Shown: one piece after another, positions 19,428-27,469 of the stretch | How positions within the stretch are numbered: position 1 is the first letter of the stretch | How the letters are laid out: each line of letters begins with the position of its first letter | Assembly (NCBI GenBank): GCA_902788785.1 | Contig: CADALT010000019.1 | Span: forward strand, 1-59,980 | Length of the DNA stretch: 59,980 nt | Source of the DNA: an uncultured Ruminococcus sp. | GTDB lineage: Bacteria > Bacillota > Clostridia > Oscillospirales > Ruminococcaceae | Direction: 5' to 3' | Made by a program: the position numbers and the translations under genes | The notes under the pieces: model-generated | Told to the model about the DNA's origin: nothing | The model's input: the letters and a program-made list of their open reading frames with translations, nothing else | Database searches by the model: none

Positions 19428-21206
19428 ATGGCTCTTGACGGAGTATTTTTAAGTACCATAAGAAAAGAACTGCTGTCTCTGATAGGCGGCAGAGTCGATA
19501 AGATACATCAGCCATCAAAGGGTGAGCTGCTTATTGCGCTTAGAACCGTTGACGGACTGAAAAAACTAATAATAAATACTGTCTCGGGTACGGCGAGACT
19601 GCACCTTACCAAAGCCGATATAGAAAACCCGAAACAGCCGCCCATGTTCTGTATGCTGATGAGAAAGCACCTTTCTTCCGCAAAACTTGTGGATATCAGA
19701 CAGCAGGGCTTTGAGCGAGTTATCATGCTTGATTTCGATGCGGCAAACGAATTGGGTGATATAGTAAGGCTCACCCTTGCTGTGGAAATGATGGGCAGAA
19801 GATCAAACCTTATGCTGCTCGATAAGGATAATAAGATCATCGACAGCATAAAGCGTATCTCCACCGAAACTTCCGAAACTCCCGTACTTCCGGGCGTTAT
19901 CTATACCCTGCCCGAAATCGACGGAAGAATATCCTTGACTGAATGTTCCCGTGAAGAATTTACCGATAAACTTTTTCAGTTCCCTAATATGGAGCTTTCA
20001 AAGTCGATCATGAAAACGTTCCAGGGCATATCGCCCGTGTTTGCAAGAGAGTGCGCCTTCGTGCTGTCACCTTCCGAGGAGATCATCACCGCCGACCTCA
20101 CCGAAACACAGCAGGACAGACTGTGGGACTATATCCAAAGCGTCAGATCACAGCTTGAACATAACGAAAATGATTTCGTAGTGTTGAAAACTCAGACAGG
20201 CGAGCTGAAAGATTTCTGCTTTACAAATATAGGTCAGTACGGCGGATTGATGGAGGTCAAAAAATTCGACTCCCCCTCCCTGCTGCTCGATTATTTCTAT
20301 TCCGAGAGAGATACGATCTCCCGTACCAGACAAAAAGCGCAGGATCTCTTCAGACTGCTGACCAATACCATCGACCGTACCGAACAGCGTGTACATAATC
20401 AGGAACTTGAGCTTAAAGACTGCGAACGCCGTGAACAGCTCAAACAGTACGGCGACCTCATCACTGCTAACCTCTATGCCCTCGAAAAAGGCATGACCGA
20501 AGCGAAACTCGTAAATTTTTACGACCCCGAACAGCGTGAAGTCACAGTCAAACTCGATAAGCGCCTGACTCCTGTCCAGAACGCTCAGAAGTATTTCAAG
20601 GAATACCGTAAACTCGATACAGCCGAAAAAATACTCCATGACCTGATAGCCAAAGGTACGGAAGAAGCCAAGTACCTCGATACCGTGCTCGATGCGCTGA
20701 CCCGTGCACGTACCGAGGGCGATATAGCCGCCCTACGTGAGGAACTTACCGAGCAGGGCTATATTAGCCGCAGCCGCCAAAAAGGCAAGCCACCCAAGGC
20801 ACTGCCCCCCATGAAGTTCCGTTCCAGCGAAGGCTACGATATCAGGGTCGGCAGGAATAATTCCCAGAATGACCGCCTTACCTGTAAAGAAGCCCGCAAG
20901 ACTGATGTGTGGCTGCATACCAAGGACATCACAGGCAGCCATGTCATAATCAGCTGCCCCGAACCTCCCGAGGGCGCAAAGTTCACTCCCGATGAACTCC
21001 CCCCCGACAGAACTATCGAAGAGGCTGCAATGATAGCCGCTTATAACTCCAAGGGCAGGAATTCTTCCCGTGTCGATGTGGACTATACCTTCGTAAAGTT
21101 CGTAAAAAAGCCCGCAGGCTCAAAACCGGGCATGGTCATCTTCACCCATAATTATACCATCACCGTTAAGCCCGATGAGGATATCGTGAAGTCCCTAGAA
21201 GTATAG
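19428..21206 (+). CDS. rqcH: Ribosome-quality-control protein RqcH (NFACT family)
   Basis: Rqc2 homologue that binds stalled 50S-peptidyl-tRNA and adds C-terminal alanine tails for degradation. The NFACT-N domain opens ALDGVFLSTIRKELLSLIGGRVDKI; a coiled-coil region lies at about residues 285-440; the NFACT-R domain holds IRVGRNNSQND and DVWLHTKDITGSHVII (about 480-520). 592 residues, normal. Older annotations call it fibronectin-binding protein. ATG 19428 follows a GGGGGAG ribosome site formed at the edge of the tandem repeat. The leader is unusual for this gene. Confidence 0.93.
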   Translation: MALDGVFLSTIRKELLSLIGGRVDKIHQPSKGELLIALRTVDGLKKLIINTVSGTARLHLTKADIENPKQPPMFCMLMRKHLSSAKLVDIRQQGFERVIMLDFDAANELGDIVRLTLAVEMMGRRSNLMLLDKDNKIIDSIKRISTETSETPVLPGVIYTLPEIDGRISLTECSREEFTDKLFQFPNMELSKSIMKTFQGISPVFARECAFVLSPSEEIITADLTETQQDRLWDYIQSVRSQLEHNENDFVVLKTQTGELKDFCFTNIGQYGGLMEVKKFDSPSLLLDYFYSERDTISRTRQKAQDLFRLLTNTIDRTEQRVHNQELELKDCERREQLKQYGDLITANLYALEKGMTEAKLVNFYDPEQREVTVKLDKRLTPVQNAQKYFKEYRKLDTAEKILHDLIAKGTEEAKYLDTVLDALTRARTEGDIAALREELTEQGYISRSRQKGKPPKALPPMKFRSSEGYDIRVGRNNSQNDRLTCKEARKTDVWLHTKDITGSHVIISCPEPPEGAKFTPDELPPDRTIEEAAMIAAYNSKGRNSSRVDVDYTFVKFVKKPAGSKPGMVIFTHNYTITVKPDEDIVKSLEV

Positions 21207-21263
21207 TTATATATATTTACCAATTTTTACTATGATAAAGCTCGGCATAAAGTGAAAAAATGC

Positions 21264-21292
21264 TTGACAAAGTGTGAAAAATGCGTTATTAT
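21264..21292 (+). promoter_or_regulatory. Promoter of zinc-ribbon membrane protein
   Basis: TTGACA (21264-21269), 17-base spacer and TATTAT (21287-21292), about 75 bases before the start codon. Confidence 0.7.
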
Positions 21293-21366
21293 ATTGGTAT
21301 GGTGTATTTTCAGATATAAAAAGATATTACTATATATGCAAGTAAAACTTGAAAGGAGTGGCTTTT

Positions 21367-22293
21367 ATGCCAAATTGTCCCGAATGTAATTTTCCCTATG
21401 AAGAGGGTCAGAAATTCTGTAATACCTGCGGTACTAAACTGCCATCATTTATAAAGCAGAAGGTGTGCCCCGTATGCGGAAATACCCTGCTGGAAAATAC
21501 CAAGGTCTGCAATATCTGCGGCACTCCCGTTAACGTTCCGCAGGATACTACTGCTGCCGAGGAGATAGCCAAGCAGAAAGAAGCACTGGCAAACCCCACT
21601 ATGGATGAAATAGAGATACCCGAGATAACCGATGAGATGCTGGGTCTTACCGAGGAACCTGTGAAGACAGATGATATGCCTACTATGGATAGTATCTTTA
21701 TGCCGGGACAGGAACCTGCAAAGAAGCCCAAGCCCGTGGCAATAAGCAAGCCTGCACCTGCACAGCCCACTCCCATGCAGACTCCCAACGTACCACCCAC
21801 ACCACAGGTACAGCAGCCTTATCAGCAGACAAATCAGATGCCGCAAAATCAGTATCAGCAGCCTCAGATGGCTCAGAATACGGCACCTAATAATCAGTAT
21901 GTTCAGACTAATATGCCTGCACAGAATCAGATACCACAGCCTGTGATACAGCCCGGTGCAAATAACTATTCTCAGCCGCAGATGCAGCCTAATCAGGGCT
22001 TTGCGCAGAATAATATCCCGCAGAACAATATGCAGCAGAATAGTATCCCTATGAATAGTATCCCCCAGAACAACATACCCCAGGGTATGCCACGTAACGG
22101 CGCTAACGGACAGTCGGGTCAACCCGGCAAGAGTTTTAAAGACCTACTTCCGTTAATTCTCATAGGTGCAATAGTCCTTGTGATACTTATTGATGTGTTC
22201 GTGCTTTTCAGAAATCAGATCTTCGGAAATAAGGCGAACTCAAATGCATCGGTCATCACCATTGAGGACGATACAGTAAATTATATCGAATAA
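21367..22293 (+). CDS. Double zinc-ribbon, Gln/Pro/Asn-rich single-pass membrane protein
   Basis: Two zinc ribbons at the N-terminus (CPEC..CNTCG and CPVCG..CNICG, residues 4-55) are followed by an acidic stretch, a long low-complexity region rich in Gln, Pro and Asn (about residues 120-250), one membrane segment near residue 268 (LLPLILIGAIVLVILIDVFV) and about 30 external residues. The start is ATG 21367, 8 bases after AAAGGAG; an upstream TTG overlaps that ribosome site. 308 residues. No catalytic domain. Such ribbon-linker-anchor proteins are common but uncharacterised in Clostridia. Confidence 0.75.
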   Translation: MPNCPECNFPYEEGQKFCNTCGTKLPSFIKQKVCPVCGNTLLENTKVCNICGTPVNVPQDTTAAEEIAKQKEALANPTMDEIEIPEITDEMLGLTEEPVKTDDMPTMDSIFMPGQEPAKKPKPVAISKPAPAQPTPMQTPNVPPTPQVQQPYQQTNQMPQNQYQQPQMAQNTAPNNQYVQTNMPAQNQIPQPVIQPGANNYSQPQMQPNQGFAQNNIPQNNMQQNSIPMNSIPQNNIPQGMPRNGANGQSGQPGKSFKDLLPLILIGAIVLVILIDVFVLFRNQIFGNKANSNASVITIEDDTVNYIE

Positions 22294-22296
22294 TAC

Positions 22297-22329
22297 AAAA
22301 GCTCTTCGGTTTTTCCGAAGAGCTTTTTT
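22297..22329. terminator. Bidirectional terminator between zinc-ribbon gene and noc
   Basis: A 13-base-pair stem (22297-22309 with 22315-22327) around TTTTT, with T or A runs on both sides. Confidence 0.85.
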
Positions 22330-22331
22330 TA

Positions 22332-23186
22332 CTATTTGTTTGTCCCGTTTCGTATGAGTATCGTGTATTCGATGCAGTCCTCTTTGTCCACACGGTTTGC
22401 CGTGGCATCTACCCCTGCCAGCTTCATGACTTCCAGCGCTTTGTTCACCGAGTTGAAAAACAGCCGCACGTCCCGAAGCATCACCGCACGCTTCTCGTAG
22501 CTGCTTTTTTTCGCCTCTTCCCTTTCCAGTTTTTTTATGTATTTTTCCAATGTATCCACCGTCCAGCCGCCCTCAATGGAGCGAGCCAGTATCTCACGCC
22601 GCAGACTATCGTCCGCTATGCGCAAAAGCGCCCTTGCGTGGCGTTCTGTCAGTCCGTGCTCGATTATGAGCTGTTGCTCTTCCCTGCTCAGCTTCAAAAG
22701 CCTGAGCTTGTTCGCCACCGTTGAACCAGCAAGCCCCAGCTTTAGCGCAGCCTCTTCCCTCGTCACCTGTCCGCTTTCGATCAGCGCATTTATGGCGCAG
22801 GCTTCCTCAAAACAGTTCAGGTCGCTGCGCTGTATGTTTTCGAGCAGTGCCAGTACAGCAGACTTTCCGTGGTCCGCCTGGATTATTATGCAAGGCACAC
22901 TTCGCAGCCCTGCCAGCTTTGCTGCCCTCAGCCTGCGCTCACCCGAAACAAGTTCAAACCCGACCTCGGAACGCCTGACCGTCAGCGGCTGAACTATGCC
23001 GTTCTCCGAAATACTTTTTGCAAGACTTGTAAGCTCCGCCGAATCAAAATGCTTTCTCGGCTGTGACGGATTTGGCGTTATCTCGCCAATGCGCACATCA
23101 ACTATCCTGCCCAGCTCACGCAGTTCGTCCTCGGGCTCCTGCACCTCCACAAAGGCTTTAGTTATCAGCCCCGTTAGCTTTCCCAT
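22332..23186 (-). CDS. noc: ParB-family nucleoid occlusion protein (Noc-like)
   Basis: 284-residue ParB-family protein with the N-terminal ParB/Srx domain (PNPSQPRKHF, GIVQPLTVRR, SGERRLRAAK CTP-binding box, LLENIQRSDLNCFEEA), the HTH region (EEAALKLGLAGSTVANKLRLL) and a C-terminal dimer domain. It differs from the true ParB nearby in the box SGERRLRAAK versus AGERRWRASR. The N-terminus KLTGLITKAFVEV could form an amphipathic helix like the membrane-binding helix of Noc. AAGGAGGTGA precedes ATG 23186. Divergent from parA. The Noc role is inferred; a second ParB is the alternative. Confidence 0.8.
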   Translation of the reverse strand: MGKLTGLITKAFVEVQEPEDELRELGRIVDVRIGEITPNPSQPRKHFDSAELTSLAKSISENGIVQPLTVRRSEVGFELVSGERRLRAAKLAGLRSVPCIIIQADHGKSAVLALLENIQRSDLNCFEEACAINALIESGQVTREEAALKLGLAGSTVANKLRLLKLSREEQQLIIEHGLTERHARALLRIADDSLRREILARSIEGGWTVDTLEKYIKKLEREEAKKSSYEKRAVMLRDVRLFFNSVNKALEVMKLAGVDATANRVDKEDCIEYTILIRNGTNK

Positions 23187-23345
23187 GCACTCACCTCCTT
23201 TACACGATTATTTTACCACCTGTTTACTGCGATTTTAAGTAAAATATGTCAGTTGAAATTTTTCTGTTTTCGTCCTGATAAGAGATATATCTCGTATTTT
23301 AGACATAGTTTTTTATTTTTCTATTTTTGGTTTGTCGAATAAAAA

Positions 23346-23361
23346 TGTTCCATGTGGAACA
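23346..23361. promoter_or_regulatory. parS-like site 1
   Basis: TGTTCCATGTGGAACA, a 16-base near-palindrome matching the Firmicute parS form TGTTNCACGTGAAACA at most positions. It lies in the noc-parA gap. Confidence 0.8.
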
Positions 23362-23384
23362 TTTTTTGCAGCACTTTATAGAAT

Positions 23385-23400
23385 TGTTCCACGTAGAACA
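23385..23400. promoter_or_regulatory. parS-like site 2
   Basis: TGTTCCACGTAGAACA, 39 bases after site 1 and upstream of the parA promoter, so ParB or Noc binding could also affect parA transcription. Confidence 0.8.
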
Positions 23401-23438
23401 TTTACATTGGAAATTCTATTTTAAATCTGCACGATGAC

Positions 23439-23467
23439 TTTACATTTGTAAAAATGTGTGTTATAAT
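23439..23467 (+). promoter_or_regulatory. Promoter of parA-parB
   Basis: TTTACA (23439-23444), 17-base spacer and TATAAT (23462-23467), 40 bases before the parA start. The rest of the 320-base noc-parA gap is AT-rich. Confidence 0.7.
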
Positions 23468-23506
23468 AATTATATTAACGACATAAATTTGAAATGAGGA
23501 GATAAA

Positions 23507-24283
23507 ATGGGAAAAGTCATTGCCGTTTCAAATCAGAAAGGCGGCGTTGGAAAATCCACTACAGTCTGCAACCTGGCGGCTGTTTTTGGAGCAAAGGGCT
23601 CTAAAGTCCTGATAATAGATTTTGACCCCCAGGGCAATACGACCACCAGTTATGGTATACAGAAAAAAAGCATACGCAATACCGTGTATGATGTAATAAT
23701 GGATGAGTGTAAATTGTTTGAGGCTGTCTGTGCCACTGCGTTCAGAGGTGTGTCCGTCGTACCGACTACACAGCACCTTGCAGGTGCGGCAGTTCAGCTG
23801 ATGAGTATGGAAGACAGAACAAGAAAACTGCGCAAGGCACTGGATGAAGCTCGTAATTTCTATGATTACATCTTCATTGATTGTCCGCCGACACTGGATA
23901 TGCTCACGATAAATGCCCTCGTTGCGGCAGATTCTGTGCTTATACCTTTGCAGTGCGAATTTCTCTCGCTGGAAGGTCTTGTGGAACTTCACAACACTAT
24001 TGACAGAGTGCGTCTTGATCTCAACAAAAAACTGTACATTGAGGGCATACTTTTTACGATGTGTGTCGAGCGTTATAAGATAACAGGGCAGATAATCAGT
24101 GACGTTAAAAAGCATTTTCCAAAGGAAGTTTTCAGCACTGTTATACCTCGTAATGTGGCACTTTCCGAGGCACCCAGCTTTGGTCAGCCTGCCATCTACT
24201 ACGATAAAAAAGCCAAGGGTTCCAAGGCTTATGAGGAGCTTGCAAAGGAAATGGTCAAGCGTAATAAGAAGCGAAACAAATAA
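23507..24283 (+). CDS. parA: Chromosome partitioning ATPase ParA/Soj
   Basis: Deviant Walker ATPase that drives origin segregation with ParB. Walker A is the ParA type, QKGGVGKSTT (residues 10-19), followed by DFDPQGNTT, the A-prime motif, and IDCPPTLDMLTINAL. 258 residues, usual for Soj-type ParA without an N-terminal HTH. It begins about 100 bases after parS site 2, and its TAA stop touches parS site 3. Confidence 0.96.
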   Translation: MGKVIAVSNQKGGVGKSTTVCNLAAVFGAKGSKVLIIDFDPQGNTTTSYGIQKKSIRNTVYDVIMDECKLFEAVCATAFRGVSVVPTTQHLAGAAVQLMSMEDRTRKLRKALDEARNFYDYIFIDCPPTLDMLTINALVAADSVLIPLQCEFLSLEGLVELHNTIDRVRLDLNKKLYIEGILFTMCVERYKITGQIISDVKKHFPKEVFSTVIPRNVALSEAPSFGQPAIYYDKKAKGSKAYEELAKEMVKRNKKRNK

Positions 24284-24299
24284 TGTTCCACGTGGAACA
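24284..24299. promoter_or_regulatory. parS: parS site 3 (perfect palindrome)
   Basis: TGTTCCACGTGGAACA lies directly after the parA stop codon. If translated from the overlapping ATG at 24283 it gives MFHVEHS, a well-known false N-terminus of ParB. Confidence 0.92.
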
Positions 24300-24321
24300 T
24301 TCTGACATAAAGGAGAATATA

Positions 24322-25233
24322 ATGGGAAAGAAAAACAGGATGGGCAGCGGTCTGGACGCACTTTTTGCAGATGACAGCCACGCTGCTGTTGAAAATACAA
24401 CAGAAAATAACGATGCAGTGACTATGGTCAAGATAACGCTGCTTGAACCCAACAAGGGTCAGCCGAGAGGGATCTTTGATGACGATAAGCTTTCCGAACT
24501 GGCTGACAGCATCAAGGAAAACGGCATTATTCAGCCGATACTTGCACGACCTCTGGAAAACGGCGGATACCAGATCGTGGCAGGTGAGCGCAGATGGAGG
24601 GCTTCAAGGCTGGCGGGGCTGACCGAGGTGCCCGTATATATCAAGGAGCTTGATGACAAGCAGACTATGCAGATGGCGCTTATCGAGAATATCCAGAGAC
24701 AGGATCTGTCGCCCGTCGAGGAGGCTCTTGCTTATAAAAATCTGATGGACAGCTATGGCATGACCCAGCAGCAGGTGGCGCAGGCTGTGGGCAAATCACG
24801 CCCGTCGGTTGCGAATTCGCTGAGGTTGCTGGAGATGGATGAGAGTGTCCGTGACATGGTGGACAGGGGAGATATATCCTTTGGCCATGCTAAATTATTG
24901 CTCGGTATAGATAAGAGTATGCAGGCAGATTTTGCCAAGATGATAGTTAAAGAGGGCTATACTGTGCGCCAGCTGGAGGCGGCTATCGAAGAGGCTGAGC
25001 GTGAGTATGCAAGACAGAATGATGCCGAGAAAAAGGCGCTGCGCAAGCGTTCCGTTAAGAAGGAAAGACCTTTCCTGAAAGAATTCGAGATGGCGGTGAA
25101 CGCTAATTCTCAGGTCAAGGTCAAGGCAAAGTCCGAAAGCAGCGGCGGAGTTAAAGTCGAACTGAAGCTGCCCAAAGAGGCTGACGCTGAAAAGCTGCTG
25201 TCAAAGCTAGCTGAACTTCTGACCGAAAAATAA
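24322..25233 (+). CDS. parB: Chromosome partitioning protein ParB/Spo0J
   Basis: CTP-dependent DNA clamp that loads at parS. It opens with the classic GSGLDALF box, has the CTP-binding AGERRWRASR motif, ENIQRQDLSPVEEALAY and the HTH QQQVAQAVGKSRPSVANSLRLL that reads parS, then a basic linker and C-terminal dimer domain. I choose ATG 24322, six bases after AAAGGAG, over ATG 24283, which is made of parS and overlaps the parA stop. Gives 303 residues with the conserved box at the very start, as in the family. Confidence 0.95.
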   Translation: MGKKNRMGSGLDALFADDSHAAVENTTENNDAVTMVKITLLEPNKGQPRGIFDDDKLSELADSIKENGIIQPILARPLENGGYQIVAGERRWRASRLAGLTEVPVYIKELDDKQTMQMALIENIQRQDLSPVEEALAYKNLMDSYGMTQQQVAQAVGKSRPSVANSLRLLEMDESVRDMVDRGDISFGHAKLLLGIDKSMQADFAKMIVKEGYTVRQLEAAIEEAEREYARQNDAEKKALRKRSVKKERPFLKEFEMAVNANSQVKVKAKSESSGGVKVELKLPKEADAEKLLSKLAELLTEK

Positions 25234-25255
25234 TGAGTCAAAAGGAGAGTGCGCT

Positions 25256-25645
25256 TTGAGTATGAAGAAGCTTACCGGCATACACGGTATGGATAAGGTG
25301 CTAGAAAAGCTGCCTGATGATCTTCAATACTTTTATAAGTTTGGCAGCAACATAGAAAGCCTTAACTACGAGAAAAAGTTCGACTATGAAAACAGCTTTG
25401 ATGAGATCTCGGTCATCGGCATGATACTGGCGGATAATTCGGGAAAGTACAGGATAAAGCTCGAGCTTTTCAACGTAACAGGGGAGATCGCATTTGATAT
25501 GCTCAACGGCTTCTTTTTGGGATTTACCATCGAAGATAATTTCGACCTTGGATATGAGATTATAAAACGCTACCGTATAACAAGTGCCGAGCAGGATATC
25601 AGTTTTGAGGTGTTCTGCGAGGATATAAGTATTGAACTGTTATAA
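25256..25645 (+). CDS. Hypothetical protein downstream of parB
   Basis: 129 residues, soluble, acidic, with a predicted beta-rich core (FDEISVIGMILADNSGKYRIKLELFNVTG) and hydrophobic surface patches; no motif I recognise. AAAAGGAG (25240-25247) favours the TTG at 25256; an ATG two codons later (25262) is possible. It lies 22 bases after parB and before a strong terminator, so it is the last gene of that transcript. It somewhat resembles small immunity-type proteins, but this is weak. Confidence 0.6.
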   Translation: MSMKKLTGIHGMDKVLEKLPDDLQYFYKFGSNIESLNYEKKFDYENSFDEISVIGMILADNSGKYRIKLELFNVTGEIAFDMLNGFFLGFTIEDNFDLGYEIIKRYRITSAEQDISFEVFCEDISIELL

Positions 25646-25684
25646 AAAACGTCCGTAACAAGCTGAATGTTACGGACGTTTTTT
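25646..25684. terminator. Bidirectional terminator
   Basis: A perfect 14-pair stem (25646-25659 with 25669-25682) with A and T runs on either side, serving the parAB transcript and the leftward dockerin operon. Confidence 0.9.
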
Positions 25685-26705
25685 AGTTGTATATTATATA
25701 TTCTGTCAGCTTTTTCAGTGTGCTGTCGCTGTAGTGCAGACCGTCGTCGATGAAGCTTGCGCCGCCTGTGATCTCATGAACGGTGGTGAAGCTATCAAGC
25801 AGATCGCTTGATCTTACCGCCTGTGAAAGCTTGTCGTTATAGTCTGATACATATTGGTTGAAAACTTCCTGCGGTGTTGAATAGATCGGTCCGTCAGCTC
25901 TGCCGCCCTCAATGCCTATCATCTTCACTGTGGGCTTATAGGTGGTGCCGTTATATTCATAGGTCATGGAAGCTATATCTTCCGCCGCAGATATTGCAGC
26001 TGCGATGTAATTGCTGTTGTAGTTGTAGCTGAAATCGTAGTCGTTCACGGTGGCAAAGAAATACACGGTACATTCGCCCTTGGTGCGTATCTGTTCATGG
26101 AAGCAAGCTTCGACATCCGCCTTGTGAGACTCCGACAATATGGGGTAAGATGTGCCGCCCGCATAATGTCCTGCCCAGACTGCGAACACCGCATGATCGC
26201 TGCGGTCAGCCCTTTGCTGATAAACACCCAGCTGACAGCAGCGGCTGTCACCTATGACTATCTTACCCGAGGTATACGCTTTAGAGCTTGCAGGGGTGTG
26301 GAGATAGTCCATATTCATGCCGTAGTTGCCCTGCGGTTCAAGCAGACCGTTGGGGTAGCCCACTGAAAATGCCCAGTCATCATAATCTTTCCAGGACACG
26401 TAAGCAGGGTAGGGCTCGGTGATCGGCTCTTCTTTGGTGAGCGCTTTGATGCCCTTGATGTGGGAGGCTATCAGTGCGATATCAGCAACGTCGATCTTGC
26501 CGTTTTCGTCCGCATCAGCCTGCGACTGTCCGTTCTCGTCCAGTGCCTTGATACCCTTGATGTGAGAGGCTGTAACGGCTATATCTGCCACATTTATAAC
26601 GCCGTCGCTGTTTGCATCGCCAAGCTCGGCAGCTGATGCGCAGATGGTCTGCGATGCGGCTATGACTGCTGCAAATATGGCTACGGCTCTTTTTGTTATG
26701 GTCAT
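25683..26705 (-). CDS. Secreted SGNH-type hydrolase-like protein with N-terminal dockerin
   Basis: Signal peptide at residues 1-26 (TITKRAVAIFAAVIAASQTICASAA), then a type I dockerin with two calcium-binding repeats (GDANSDGVINVADIA and ADADENGKIDVADIA, each ending HIKGIKAL) at about 28-88. The catalytic-like part starts near 105: block I reads IGDSRCC, with Ser in the SGNH position, and DGLHYSD near the end supplies the Asp-x2-His pair. A dockerin placed before the enzyme is less common. The start is ATG 26705; an upstream ATG at 26768 lies inside the previous gene and lacks a signal peptide. Ester bond target unknown. Last gene of a three-gene operon. Confidence 0.82.
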   Translation of the reverse strand: MTITKRAVAIFAAVIAASQTICASAAELGDANSDGVINVADIAVTASHIKGIKALDENGQSQADADENGKIDVADIALIASHIKGIKALTKEEPITEPYPAYVSWKDYDDWAFSVGYPNGLLEPQGNYGMNMDYLHTPASSKAYTSGKIVIGDSRCCQLGVYQQRADRSDHAVFAVWAGHYAGGTSYPILSESHKADVEACFHEQIRTKGECTVYFFATVNDYDFSYNYNSNYIAAAISAAEDIASMTYEYNGTTYKPTVKMIGIEGGRADGPIYSTPQEVFNQYVSDYNDKLSQAVRSSDLLDSFTTVHEITGGASFIDDGLHYSDSTLKKLTEYIIYN

Positions 26706-26706
26706 A

Positions 26707-27450
26707 TCAGTACATCCTTCTCTGGGTAGAAGGTCTTGAACCTGACATTCTGCCGTCCATGGAAACATCTACGCCCGATGTTCTCTCCTCGGGCTGGATT
26801 ATGACGGTAGCAGGTGCCTGAGGCGGCCACTCGAACATATAGGATTCGCCCGAGCTCTGACCTATGAAGTTTCTCCATGAGATATCGGTGCGCAGGGTGG
26901 GGTCTGCACCTATCCAGCAGACGGTAGCATCGGGGTCGGCTTCAAGGGTCGTGCCTGACTGGATATTGCTGAGTACCAGCGGATTGCCGTCCACGAGTAT
27001 GGCAACATAGGAGTCATTGCCCTGACCTGTCAGTGTGGAAGTCGCAAGACCTTTCTGTGAGATAACGCCTTGACCCAAAAAGCGAACGCCGTACTTACAT
27101 TCTCTGGAAAAAGCCAGTATATTCTCGCTTTCGATGGAAATAGTCTCGTTGGGTTCAAGCTTGTATACGACTACGTGCTGCTGGTCGTTTGCATAATAGG
27201 TCACGCTGTCGCCCTGAAAATCAACTTTCATAAGGGGCAGATTTTCGCCCGTTACACGCCTTGCCAGCTGACCCAGCAAAGCCTGTCCGAAGTTCTCCTG
27301 AGGACCCAGCATGACTTTGGTGAAGGTATAGTTTTTCTGACCGACACATTCACCGCCGATGAAAGCGCCTGCTTTTGTATATATGAAATCTCCGCCGCCA
27401 CGACAGGTTATCTTGAGGCAAAGCTCGTTTACTGTTTCAAACATTACCAT
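26707..27450 (-). CDS. AIM24-family protein
   Basis: 247-residue AIM24/TIGR00266-like protein with a repeated beta-strand fold (GGDFIYTKAGAFIGGE, ESENILAFSRECKYGVRF, VAILVDGNPLVLS). No signal peptide, so cytoplasmic or membrane-associated. In bacteria the family often travels with TerD/stress proteins, as it does here. AGGAGAG ribosome site; its stop is one base from the dockerin gene start, and its start is 19 bases from the TerD-like gene. Function unproven. Confidence 0.8.
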   Translation of the reverse strand: MVMFETVNELCLKITCRGGGDFIYTKAGAFIGGECVGQKNYTFTKVMLGPQENFGQALLGQLARRVTGENLPLMKVDFQGDSVTYYANDQQHVVVYKLEPNETISIESENILAFSRECKYGVRFLGQGVISQKGLATSTLTGQGNDSYVAILVDGNPLVLSNIQSGTTLEADPDATVCWIGADPTLRTDISWRNFIGQSSGESYMFEWPPQAPATVIIQPEERTSGVDVSMDGRMSGSRPSTQRRMY

Positions 27451-27469
27451 GATGATCTCTCCTTATAAG

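Noticed and set aside
24283-24321. Upstream ParB start giving MFHVEHS
   Set aside because: The codons are a perfect parS palindrome overlapping the parA stop; ATG 24322 has its own AAAGGAG and begins at the conserved family N-terminus.
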